Part shown: piece by piece, positions 23,307 to 35,008 of the stretch
Layout: each line of letters begins with the position of its first letter
Numbering within the stretch: the first letter of the stretch is position 1
Assembly: GCA_030847615.1 (NCBI GenBank)
Contig: JAUMIR010000014.1
Span: 13,492,501 to 13,556,500 of the forward strand
DNA: 64,000 bases
Origin: Gambelia wislizenii
Taxonomy: Eukaryota; Chordata; Lepidosauria; Squamata; Crotaphytidae
Direction of reading: 5' to 3'
Translations under genes and position numbers: made by a program
Notes under the pieces: model-generated
The model's database searches: none
Seen by the model: only the letters and a program-made list of their open reading frames with translations
What the model was told of the DNA's origin: nothing

Positions 23307-24965
23307 GGCTTCCAGTAGGGGGAGCAAAGACGTAGGACCGGCTCAAACGGGGCTCCGTGGGGGCCAGTCATCCAGAGACGGTAAGTGGGGTCTTTCTTGA
23401 AGACCACCACAACCCGATTATCTGGGAAAATAAAAGGGGAATCGGGGCTCGCAGTAGTAGCTTTTTTGTGTTTTGGGGGATGAGGGGTAGATCTCTCCCT
23501 GATTACAAAAGGCACACCGAGCAGCCAGTGCTGTTTTTGGAGCCATTGGCACTTAGTCTTGATTTCTCCCCCTATTTTAAAAGGCAGAGAACTGCTGAAA
23601 TCAAAAGCGCAGAGAAAAGTAAATAGCTCAAAGAGGGCGAAGGGGCTTCCAACAGTTAGCCTTCCCTCTGAGAGTTAACGCCTAAATTAATAAAAGGAAA
23701 CTCTGGATATAAGAAGTGGGGGAGAAATAGCTGGCTCACTACAGAAGGCGAAACTATTATTACTATTACTATCGCTACAAATTATTGCAAATAAATGAAG
23801 GGTGTGTGGGAAGTGACTTCTACGTAGTGGAATTTGGCTGATGAAAGCAGCGGGGGTTTAATATCAAGTCGATATACAACAAAAGAACGGCGTAGGGCAT
23901 CTTAGCTACGCAGTACCTAGATACGGGGCTTTGATAGACACCAGGTGGGGTGATCAGCTGGGGAGGAGGCAGCTGGCGATTGGTGGACTATGACCAAAGG
24001 GAAGAGAGAAGGATAAGCAGCCGCCAGGAGGAGGAGGCGGAGTTGGTGCGTTGCGACAGCTGCTGAACAGAGGGAGTGAGGACGCTGGCAGATCATTAGA
24101 GACAAACTGAAATTAAAAGGCTGATAAGTAAGGCGCTATCGCTGTGACCCAGCTGGGAGAGAGAGAGGGAAACAGATGGATAGGCGTGTCCTGCAACAGA
24201 GCATAAGAGGCGGAACAGCAGGTGGAGGCAGGGGCAGAGAGCAGACAGACTCAAAGGACAAGTGTGACCAAGAGCAGAGGATAAGAGGTGGAGCCGAAGG
24301 AGCAGTGGGACAGACGGATTTAAAGGGACAGGTGGAGAAGACTGGAGGAGAGGTGAGGACGGAGCAACCTAGGGCTGCTGAAAGAGCGTGACGGGGGTCA
24401 GAAGGGAGGACCAGACGGAGCATGACGGGGATCAGAAGGGAGGATCGGACGGAGCGTGATGGGATCAGAGGGAGGAGCAGATGGAGCGTGACAGGATCAG
24501 AAGGGAGGATCAGACGGAGCGTGACGGGATCAGAAGGGAGGATCAGACGGAGAGTGACAGGATCAGAGGGGAGGATCAGACGGGATTCAGAACGGACTGA
24601 TCCGCCGCTGCCCCCTTTCTCTGTCCTTTTGGTTTTGACTTTGTTTTTGAAATACTACTGTCAATTATTGAGAGAAATCAGAGGGAACGAACAGAGGAGG
24701 GGGGAGTGCCCTGACTTGAGGAGAGGGAGAGAGAGGAAACAGTGGGGTCAGATATCCCTTCTCTAAGGGGCTAGGAATTGATCTATACTACAGTAACCTC
24801 TTTTCTATATATGCTGGGTTAGACTCTTAGGCTTATAGACTCCAACAAAACTGGGTTTAATACACTAAAGGGAAAAAAGTATATATACGGATATTTACTC
24901 ATATATAATTACAACTTAAATTATAGAAAACAAATACAAAGCGTTTGGGAGAGAGAGACTGATAG
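23307..24965 (+). promoter_or_regulatory. L1 5' UTR (presumed internal promoter region)
   Basis: This 1.66-kb GC-richer leader begins ggcttccagtagggggagc right after the target duplication and ends at ORF1. Being retained at full length implies complete reverse transcription. Promoter activity is inferred from L1 biology; no specific factor site was identified. Confidence 0.6.
24384..24582 (+). repeat. Tandem array of about six 32-34 bp units in the L1 5' UTR
   Basis: Units begin gagcgtgac(g/a)gg and continue tcagaagggaggatcagacg. Starts are at 24384, 24418, 24452, 24484, 24517 and 24550, so spacing is 32-34 bp. The array resembles in layout, not in sequence, the monomer arrays of rodent L1 promoters. 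Confidence 0.88.
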
Positions 24966-26048
24966 ATGGCCTCAGGACTTAGACCCAGGGTGTATACGGT
25001 TTCAGCAGTTACAACAGCAACGAGAAGAGGGTCAACGGAGATGCCTCCTAAACAGACAGATATCAACATGCAAATCCTTGAAGAGTTAAAATCATTTAAG
25101 AAAGAGATAAAACAGGAATTGAGAGATTTTAAAAAAGAAGTGAGACAAGATTTCGAGAAAATTAATAAGAGACTGGACAAGATGACTACGGAATTAAAGG
25201 ATATTAAGGAGGATATGGATACTGTTAAGAGCAGAACAACAGCGTTGGAGTCCCAAACAGACAAGTTAACTAATGAAATGGAGAAAGAAAAACAAACAAG
25301 CCTCTTACAAGAAATTAGATACAGAGAGAAATGTATCAAATTAAGAGGATTACCAGAAAGAATGTACGAAAATTTACATGAAAGGATAATTTCTCCCCTG
25401 GCGAATTTTATTGAGGAATCAGAAGAGAGCATTGGGCGAGAAGTGGATAAAATTTTTAGAGCGAACTCAGCTATAGCGAAGGACAGGAAGCTACCAAGAG
25501 ACATTGTAATAGTATTCACGAGATCTAAGTATAGAGATAAGATTATCCAAAAAAATTACACTGAAAAGCTGATATTAGATGGTAACGAAATTAAGATATA
25601 CAAGGATACACCGGTGGAAATATTAAGGAGGAGACAAGAGTACAAAATTCTCACACAAACCTTGATAAGGCTTGGGATAAATTATAGGTGGGAAAGAATA
25701 GAGGGTATTTCATGTACGTACCAACAGAAAAGGTATAAAATAAACTCTCTAGAAAAAGCAAGAGACTTTATGGAGAAATTAGAAGAGGAAGAGAGAAGAT
25801 ACCACCAAAGAAGGCGTAGGAGGCAAGATAATATAGAGGAGAGGGATAACAAAGAGGATAAGACTGCTAGAAACACAGAAGAGGTGGAGGAAAAAGAGGG
25901 AGGTCTCCAGAAGGAAAAAAGTGAGATTCAAGAATATCAGGAAGACAACGAGGATAAGGAAGAGGACAAAGAAGAGGGGGACGAGGAGGAAGAAGAAGCA
26001 GTGGAGGAAGAAGGAGAGGACGAAGTTGAGCCAAGGACATGCCTCTAA
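24966..26048 (+). CDS. L1 ORF1 protein, intact open frame (360 aa)
   Basis: This is the nucleic-acid chaperone that trimerises and coats L1 RNA in the retrotransposition particle. Residues about 30-115 are heptad-rich coiled coil (FKKEIKQELRDFKKEVRQDF). Residues 115-270 are the RRM/CTD region (REKCIKLRGLPERMYENLHE, INYRWERIEGISCTYQQKRY). After residue 275 comes a basic patch (HQRRRRRQD), then a very acidic tail rich in Glu/Asp to residue 355. Translation may start at 24966 or at the second ATG (25041, MPPKQTDINMQ); the latter resembles other L1 ORF1 starts. The stop codon overlaps the ORF2 start. There is no sign of host domestication. Confidence 0.88.
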   Translation: MASGLRPRVYTVSAVTTATRRGSTEMPPKQTDINMQILEELKSFKKEIKQELRDFKKEVRQDFEKINKRLDKMTTELKDIKEDMDTVKSRTTALESQTDKLTNEMEKEKQTSLLQEIRYREKCIKLRGLPERMYENLHERIISPLANFIEESEESIGREVDKIFRANSAIAKDRKLPRDIVIVFTRSKYRDKIIQKNYTEKLILDGNEIKIYKDTPVEILRRRQEYKILTQTLIRLGINYRWERIEGISCTYQQKRYKINSLEKARDFMEKLEEEERRYHQRRRRRQDNIEERDNKEDKTARNTEEVEEKEGGLQKEKSEIQEYQEDNEDKEEDKEEGDEEEEEAVEEEGEDEVEPRTCL

Positions 26049-29000
26049 GTGTAATTTCATGGAACGTTAAAGGCCTAAACACATTAAAGAAAAGAAGACA
26101 AGTCTACCATTTCTTAGAAAAAAACAAGGCCAAGATCACCTGTCTTCAAGAAATTAGGATACAACAGAAGGATAGTAAATATCTTAAGAACCAAAAACTG
26201 GGACAAGAATTCTTCTCCCTAGCAACAAATAAAAAAAAGGGGGTGGTAATCTATGTTGATAGAAAATTTGAGGCGAAACAAGTGTTTACAGATAATGAAG
26301 GTCATATGCTAGGCCTAGAACTTAATTTGGCCGGTGTAAAAATATACTTAGTTGTTATATATACACCAATGGAGAATAAACAAAAATTCTTTAGGAAACT
26401 CCAAGAAGAAATGGGAAACCTGGAGAAGGGAATGATAATACTGACTGGAGATTTCAATGGTGTCATAGATGCAAGACAAGACAGATCCGGGACGACCAAT
26501 GAAAAACAAGGAAGACTCCCCAAAGTATGCTTTGAATTAATGGAGGAGTTTAACATAGACGACGTATGGTCAAAGAAATACCAATCAGAGAAAGGATATA
26601 CCTTCCATTCAGATGCACACAATACTATGGCGAGATTAGATATGTTCTGGATATCTAAGAATTTATTCCCTAAAATAAGAAGAATGGAAATAATACCTAA
26701 ACTAGTATCGGATCATAATCCGATAAAAATGACTATGACTTCGCCTAGGAAGGAATACATTTGGAGACTAAAAGAGAGCATGTTAAGGGAAGAAAGATTT
26801 GTGGATAAAATAAGAGATAACATTAAACACTACTTCAATGAAAATAAGGAAAAGGGAACTAAATTGAATGTAATCTGGGATGCGTTTAAAGCCACAATTC
26901 GAGGAGTGTTTCTACAAAGGGGAGCGGAGATCTCCAGAGAGGAGAGACAAAAGAACTACGATCTTCTACAAAAATTAAAGATACAAGAAGACAAATTAAG
27001 AAAGGAACCTCAAAATTTAGTCTTGAAAAAAGGAATAGCCATAATTAAGAGAGAGATAAATGCCAAAATGGTGGAGGAGATAGGAATTAAGCTGAAAAGA
27101 ATTAAACAGAAACAATTTGAACACGCAAACAAGACAGGGAGGTGGCTATCATACAAATTGAAAAAAGAAAGAGATAGGAATGGGATCACAGAAATTAAGG
27201 TTGCAGGGAAACTATTAGCGACCCAAAAAGAAATAGAAGGAGCTTTCTTGGAATTCTACTCTTCACTCTATAAGGCAAAAAATCAAGAGGACGGATGGCA
27301 CCAGGAAATGGTGCAATATATAAGGGAAAATAATTTTACAGATTTAACAGACCTTCAAAAGACTGAAATTACAAAAAGATTTGACAAGGAAGAATTAACA
27401 ACTGCTATTAAGAATCTCAAGAGTGGAAAATCTCCAGGTCCAGATGGTTTCAATGAAGTATTCTACAGGACATTTGAAAGTGAAATCGGGATGCATCTGT
27501 TAGAACTGATAAATACAGTCCATGTGGAGGGTATGCCTGAGTCATGGAAAAAAGCCAACATTGTGATGATTGCCAAAGAAGGAAAGGATAAAACGGATGT
27601 CAGAAATTATCGACCGATTTCGCTGCTTAACGTGGATTACAAAATATATGCTTTTATGATAGCCAATAGATTGAAAAGAGTACTGATGGACATTATACAT
27701 AAAGACCAAAATGGCTTTCTGCCAGGAAGATCACTAACGGAGAACATTCGAAACTTAGTCAATATAATAGAATTTCTGGAAAAAAACAATGAAAGAAAAG
27801 TGGCGATGATTTTTGCCAACGCGGAAAAAGCATTTGATAATATAAACTGGAGCTGTTTAAAGCAGATGGTAAAGGAGCTGGGTTTTGGCCAATTCATTAC
27901 TGCAAATATAGAGAAAGTCTACGTAGAGCAAAAAGCAAATATCATAATAAATGGGGAAAAAACACAAGAAATTGAAATTCAAAAAGGGACCAGACAAGGC
28001 TGCCCTCTGTCGCCGTTATTATTTATTACCGTATTGGAGTTCTTAATGTGCAAAATTAGAAATGATAAGGAAATTCAGGGATTAAAAGTTAAGAATCAGG
28101 AGTATAAAGTGATGGCTTTTGCGGACGATTTGGCTATAGTGCTAGAAGATCCGAATGAGAATATAGAGAAGTTAATTAGGACAATGACGGAGTTTGACAA
28201 GTTTGCGGGATTTAAGATCAACAAAGATAAGACGTTAATAGTAACAAAAAATATGGGAAAGAAAGAACAAGAAAGAACAGAAGAACTCTCAGGATACAAA
28301 ATCGAAAAAAAAGTGAGATATTTAGGGGTACTGATATCCAACAGAAACTTAGATCTCTATGATAACAACTATAAGAAAACCTGGAGGAGCATAAAGGAGG
28401 ATTTAAATAAATGGAGAAAACTAAACTTATCGTTGTTGGGCCGAATATCCACAATAAAGATGTCAGTGCTTCCTAAAATTCTCTTTCTATTCCAGAACAT
28501 ACCAATCTTGATTAACTAAAAACCATTTAGAGAGTGGAAAGGTGATTTGAGTGACTTCATATGGAATGGGCGTAAACCGAGAATAAAATGGCAAATACTG
28601 TTGGAAAGAACTGAGAGAGGTGGAACGGCTCTACCTGATCTGTCCCTATACTACAAAGCTTGCTGTATGAAATGGACCGAAGAATAGATTAAACTGGCAG
28701 ACTTTAAATTACTAACATTGGAAGGAGCCGACTTGAGGTTCGGCTGGCACGCTTACTTGGGATACAATAAAGTAGGAGTTCATAAAGATTTTAAGAATCA
28801 CATTGTGAGAAAGGTGTTGCTACAAAACTGGGAAAAGATCAAAGTAGCCTACAACGATAAGCTACCAAAATGGTTATCACCGGTAGAAGCCTTTATGGGC
28901 AGATGGGGACAAAAAGGATCAATGAATAGATGGCTTACCTACGATGATCTCATCAAAAAAAAGGGAGAGAAAATAATAGATATTAAATCAAAAGAGGAGT

Positions 29001-29803
29001 TGAAGGAAGAGGGATGGGAGTTAAACTGGCTAACGTATCAGCAGATCAATAATAGATTCAAGCAAGACAGAATGGAATTTGGTATTTTGGAAGAGCGGAC
29101 GGAAATTGATAAGATAATATGGGGTGAAGAAAAGAAAAAAATAACAAAATATTATAACTTATTCTTATCAAGGCAAATGGAAACGGAGTCTGTTAGAGAA
29201 GCCATGGTGAAATGGGCGAGAGATGTGGGAGAAGTGATAACGATGGAGGAGTGGGAGACGGCCTGGAAACAAACAAAAAAGTTCACAGCATGCCAGGCAT
29301 TAAAAGAAAATTATCTTAAAGTTAGTAATCGATGGTATCTAATGCCAGTGAAGATGAACAAAGTATTTGGTACTAAAGATAAAACATGCTGGAAATGTAG
29401 TAAGGCCACCGGTACGCTGATGCATGTTTTTTGGCACTGTCCAACTATGATAAAATATTGGAAAAAAGTACATGAGATAATACAAAAAATCTTGAATATA
29501 CAATTTGAGTTGAATCTGAAGCTGTACCTTCTGAACATTACAACGATGCTGGGAAAAGAACAAGAGAGGAAATATTGGAGGCTAATATTATATCTTACTA
29601 CAGCGGCACGTATTAATGCAGCGGCCAAATGGAAAAATAGAGAAATGCCACAAATTGACGCTTGATTAGAAAAGGCTTTAGATATGAGAGATAGCGATAC
29701 ACTAACCCACATATTGAATAAAAAACCAAAGGAGGAATTGGAAAGGGAGTGGGCTCCTTTAACGAGGTATTGTAAAAAGAGGTGGAACATTAACATGAGC
29801 TAG
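26039..29803 (+). pseudogene. L1 ORF2 (endonuclease, RT, Cys-rich domain) with three in-frame stops
   Basis: One frame runs about 1254 codons. Endonuclease motifs: VISWNVKGLN, CLQEIRI, LTGDFNGVID, ARLDMFW, SDHNPIKM. RT motifs: LKSGKSPGPDGFNEVFY, YRPISLLNVDYKIYA, GTRQGCPLSPLLF and FADD. A C-terminal CX2CX7HX4C motif (CWKCSKATGTLMHVFWHC) follows. Stops lie at 28517-28519, 28685-28687 and 29663-29665, and the final stop is at 29801-29803. RT motif A has Asn (codon 27818-27820) where the metal-binding Asp is expected (ANAEKAFD for DAEKAFD). The start overlaps ORF1 by 10 nt in another frame. The copy cannot make an active polymerase. Confidence 0.9.
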
Positions 29804-30131
29804 TAGTTATAGAATTAAAACAAAAAGAAAAGCACAACAGAATTAAACAAAAGATCCTATAGACGGCTATAGGAGGCAGTGAGGGATGGAAGATGAAATG
29901 GATAGTAACATTTCTATAAAATTAACAGTAGGAGAATGTAAATTGGGAGAAGATTAAGGGAAGATAGGATAAAAATTAATTGTAGAGGAATCTCTTTGAG
30001 CTATGGTACGGAGGAAGCTGGATATTTTAGGGAAATGTCCACATATAAGAAATACATAAATTGTAAGATGTATGAAATTATGAAACTATGAAATGGACAA
30101 TGTATGGAAAAATGGTTTTTAAAAAAGTAAT

Positions 30132-30147
30132 AAAAAATAATGGTTTA
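30132..30147. repeat. 16-bp target-site duplication of the L1, right copy
   Basis: Exact copy of 23291-23306. Confidence 0.9.
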
Positions 30148-30280
30148 TTAGTATAACTTATTTAATTGTATTTTTATTTTATTTTTATTATCTGGTTTTT
30201 AGCTTTATCTTATTTTAATCTGTTGTAAGCTCCCTTGGGACCCATGTCAGGAGAAAGGCAGGTTATCAGATAGATAGATA
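30148..30280 (+). mobile_element. L2-type LINE 3' end with (GATA)n tail
   Basis: The order ctggtttttagctttatc, ttttaatctgttgtaagctc, gagaaaggcaggttatcag, gatagatagata is an L2-like 3' terminus. Its left part lies before the L1 insertion (23226-23306). The CR1 sequence begins directly after the tetranucleotide tail. Confidence 0.65.
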
Positions 30281-30542
30281 GATTCGGAAGCAAGAGGTTT
30301 TCGTGGACAAAACAGAACAAACAGTCTTGGATGGGGACCGCACAGAGGAAGTGGCTGGGGAGGAGAGGGTCACGCCACAGACACAGGAGGTAGACAGCTG
30401 GAAGAATATCACACACAGAACTAGAAAATCCAGGGATACTTCGAGCAGCTTGCAGCTACAGAATTGATTCGAAGCCCTCTCCCTTATCAAGGACAACGAG
30501 GAAGAACAGCATGGACAGACTTCACGGGTAGAGCAGGGGACC

Positions 30543-31097
30543 TTGAGAGGACCACCGCAAGGAACAGCAGCTGCGAAGCCTCGGGGTGTGTGTGTGGTGG
30601 TGGTGGGAGACTCCTTGCTGCGGGGTACAGAAGCAGTGGTTTGTGGGCCTGACAAGATGTCTCGGGAGGTGTGTTGTCTCCCTGGGGCAAAGATCTGTGA
30701 TGTGACAGAGAGGCTGACAAGACTCATCAAGCCTACGGATCATTACCCCTTCCTTTTGGTCCATGTGGGAACCAATGATACTGCAAGGCACAGCTTTCCA
30801 AAGATCATAAGAGATTATGAGGCTCTGGGGAGGAAGCTGAAAGAAATGGATGCACAGTTTGTCATCTCGTCTCTTCTGCCAGTCGAAGGGCGTGGTCCAG
30901 GAAGGGAGAGAAAAATAGCCGACGTAAACAACTGGCTCCGTAGATGGTGTCGCCGAGAACAATTTGGATTCTTGGATCATGGGCTGCGCTTCCATGAGGA
31001 GGGACTTCTGGCAAGAGATGGGGTGCATCTCACACCAGTTGGCAGAAACATTTTTGCCTACAGTCTCAAGAATTTGATCAGGAGGGCTTTAAACTGA
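30543..31097 (+). pseudogene. CR1 ORF1 esterase-domain segment (open 184 codons)
   Basis: An SGNH/GDSL hydrolase-type domain with GDSLLRG (Ser block), HVGTNDTARHS (Asn block) and ARDGVHLTPVGRNIF (Asp-x-x-His block) is visible. CR1 ORF1 is known to carry such an esterase. The frame is open but lacks the natural N-terminus because of 5' truncation and a frame change before 30543. It should not be read as a host gene. Confidence 0.85.
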
Positions 31098-31102
31098 GTC
31101 AT

Positions 31103-34016
31103 ATGGGGGAGGGAGACAGTATTCTGGAAGGCAAAAGGGCTGGAGAAAATTGTCAAACTGTCATAGAGAGAACAAGGCAAACAGTGCAAGGACCCAACAG
31201 TGGGAGGCAAAAAAACTTGCACAGGCAGCAAGGAAAGGGAACACATGGTCTTAGATGTCTCTACACTAATGCACAGAGCATGGGAAATAAGCAAGATGAA
31301 CTTGAACTCCTAGCACTACAAAACAAATATGATATAATAGGCATTACTGAAACCTGGCGGGACGAGTCTCATGATTGGAATGTAGGAATAGAGGGGTATA
31401 ACCTTTATAGGAGAAACAGGCCAAACAGGAAAGGAGGAGGAATAGCATTACATGTCAGGGACATTTATACCATTGAAGAGATCCATGACATCAATACTGG
31501 AAGCCAGGTGTAGAGCATCTGGGTAAAAATTAAAGGGGAGGGAAACAACACGGATGTTATTGTGGGACTCTACTACAGACGCCCAAGTCAGACGGAGGAA
31601 TTGGATGATGCCTTTCTAGAACAAATGACCACACACGCAGAAAGAAGAGATGTAGTACTGATGGGTGACTTCAACTATCCTGATATTTGCTGGAAATCTA
31701 ACTCAACCAAAACTTCAAGGTCTAGCAAATTCCTTACTTGCCTGGAAGACAATTTCATGGTCCAAAAGGTGGAAGAGGCAACAAGGGGGACAGATGTTTT
31801 AGATCTGATCCTAACCAACAGAGATGACCTGGTTAATGGGGTGCAAGTGGTGGGATCCTTAGGTGAGAGTGATCATGTTCTCCTGGAGTTTGTTATACAA
31901 TGGAAAGGAGAAGCCAGGCATAGTCAGACATGCATTCTTGACTTTAGGAGAGCTGATTTCAATAAACTCAGGGAAATACTGGGGGTGATCCCATGGTCAG
32001 GAATACTAAAAGAGAAGAGACCTCAAGATGGATGGGACTTTCTCAAAAGGGAGATACTGAAGGCACAAGTTCAAACAGTACCATTGAGGAAGAAAAATGG
32101 GAGGTGTCTCAAGAATCCAGGATGGATGACTAAAGAAATTTCAACAGAGCTAAGTTTTAAATGGAACATGTATAAGAAATGGAAAAAGGGGGAAATCACC
32201 AAAGAAGAATTCAAACAGATAGCAAACACATGTAGGAGTAAAGTCAGAAAAGCTAAAGCACAGAATGAGCTCAGGCTTGCTAGAGAGGTTAAGAACAATA
32301 AAAAGGGTTTTTTTGGGTATGTCCGCAGCAAAAGGAGGAAGAAGGAAATGGTAGGGCCACTACGTGGAGAAGAAGGCAAAATGCTAACAGGGGACAGAGA
32401 AAAGGCAGAATTACTCAAGACCTTCTTTGCCTCAGTGTTTTCAGAGAAAGAAAAGGAGGACCAACCTGAGGATAAAGGTAGAGAAGACAGAACAGGGGAA
32501 ATCCAGCACAGAATAAGCAAAGATGTAGTACAGGAATACCTTCTTAATCTAAATGAATTTAAATCTCCAGGACCAGATGAACTACATCCAAGAGTATTAA
32601 AAGAGCTGGCAAATATAATCTCAGAGCCATTGGCAATAATCTTTGAGAACTCCTGGAGAACAGGAGAAGTCCCAGCAGACTGGAGGAGGGCAAACGTTGT
32701 TCCCATCTTCAAAAAGGGGGAAAAAGAGGATCCCAACAATTATCGTCCAGTTAGTCTGACCTCAGTACCAGGGAAGATTCTAGAGTAGATCATTAAACAG
32801 AGAGTCTGTGAACATTTAGAAGGCAATGCCATAATCACACAAAGTCAACATGGGTTTCAGAGAAACAAGTCATGCCAGACTAATCTGATCTCTTTTTTTG
32901 ATAAAGTTACCAGCTTGGTAGATTAAGGGAATGTTGTGGACATCGCATACCTTGATTTCAGTAAGGCCTTTGACAAGGTTCCCCATGACATTCTTGCAAA
33001 CAAGTTTGTAAAATGTGGGCTATACAAGTTAACTGTTCAATGGATTTTGTAATTGGTTGACCGGCGGAATCCAAAGGGTGCTCAGCAGTGGCTCCTCTTC
33101 GTCTCGGAAAGATGTGACTAGTGGGGTGACACAGGGTTCTGTCCTGGGCCCAGTACTATTCAACATCTTTATCAATGACTTGGATGACGGAATTAGGGGC
33201 ATACTTATCAAATTTGCAGATGACACCAAATTAGGAGGAGTAGCTAATACCCTAGAGGACAGGATCAAAATTCAAAATGTCCTGGATAGACTGGAGAGCT
33301 GGGCCAAAGCTAACAAAATGAAATTCAATACAGAGAAATGTAAAGTACTGCATTTAGGGCGGAAAAATGAAATGCAAAAATATAGGATGGGAGAGACCTG
33401 GCTGAATGAGACTACATGCGAAAGGGATCTAGGAGTCCTAGTAGACCACAAGTTGAACATGAGCCAACAGTGTGATGCGGCAGCTAAAAAGGCCAATGCA
33501 ATTTTGGGCTGTATCAATAGAAGTATAGTGTCCAGATCAAGGGAAGTAATAGTGCCACTCTATTCTGCCTTGATCAGACCTCATTTAGAATACTGTGTCC
33601 AGTTCTGGGCACCACAATTCAGAAAGGATACTGACAAATTGGAGTGTGTCCAGAGAAGGGCAACTAAAATGGTGAAAGGTCTGGAAACGATGCCTTATGA
33701 GGAGAGACTTAGGGAGCTGAGTATGTTTAGCCTGGAAAAAAGACGGTTAAGAGGCGATATGATAGCCATGTTTAAGTATTTGAGGGGATGTCACGCTGAG
33801 GATGGAGCAGCCTTGTTTTCTGCTGCTCCAGAGACTGGAACATGGAGCAATGGATGCAAGCTCCAGGAACAGAGATTCCACCTCAACATGAGGAGGAATC
33901 TTTTGACAGTAAGAGCTGTTTGGCAGTGGAACACACTCCCTCGGAGCGTGGTGGGGTCTCCTTCCTTGGAGGTCTTTAAACAGAGGCTGGATGGCCATCT
34001 GTCGGGGATGCTTTGA
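31103..34016 (+). pseudogene. CR1 ORF2 (endonuclease, RT), broken
   Basis: The endonuclease start (GLRCLYTNAQSMGNKQDELE) ends at a TAG at 31511-31513. It continues at 31562-32788 (LMGDFNYPDICW, then FKSPGPDELHPRVLKELAN and NNYRPVSLTSVPGKI) to a TAG at 32786. RT motif A (LDFSKAFDKVPH) lies near 32950, and one extra T near 33040 shifts the frame. The last part (33057-34016) carries KFADDTKLGG and ends GHLSGML. At least three stops and one frameshift are present. Confidence 0.9.
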
Positions 34017-34139
34017 TCAAGATTTCCTGCGTGGCAGGGGGGTTGGACTGGATGGCCCTCGTGGTCTCTTCCAACTCTGCAGTTCTATGATTCTATTATT
34101 CTATGATAGATAATAAGAGCAGCCTGGTCATTATTCTGA

Positions 34140-35008
<869 letters not shown>

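Larger units (their letters stand above)
23307..30131 (+). mobile_element. L1-clade LINE, essentially full length, plus strand (6.8 kb)
   Basis: The element has a 1.66-kb 5' UTR with a tandem array, an intact ORF1 (24966-26048), ORF2 overlapping it by 10 nt (26039-29803, three in-frame stops), a 3' UTR and an A-rich tail. Exact 16-bp duplications flank it. The small number of defects and the intact TSD suggest a fairly recent insertion. It lies in the same orientation as COL5A1, inside the 30-kb intron. Confidence 0.93.
30281..34110 (+). mobile_element. CR1 LINE, plus strand, slightly 5' truncated
   Basis: The element starts inside ORF1 at the point corresponding to about 8737 of the minus-strand copy and ends with ttctatgattctattattctatgat. 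It carries the ORF1 esterase, endonuclease, RT (FADD at 33213-33224) and the CR1 3' UTR. Residue by residue it is very close to the copy at 4943-9000, so both belong to the same or sister subfamilies. Confidence 0.93.

Noticed and set aside
24176..24766. Arg/Glu-rich open frames with internal repeats
   Set aside because: They are by-products of the tandem array in the L1 5' UTR, lying upstream of ORF1.
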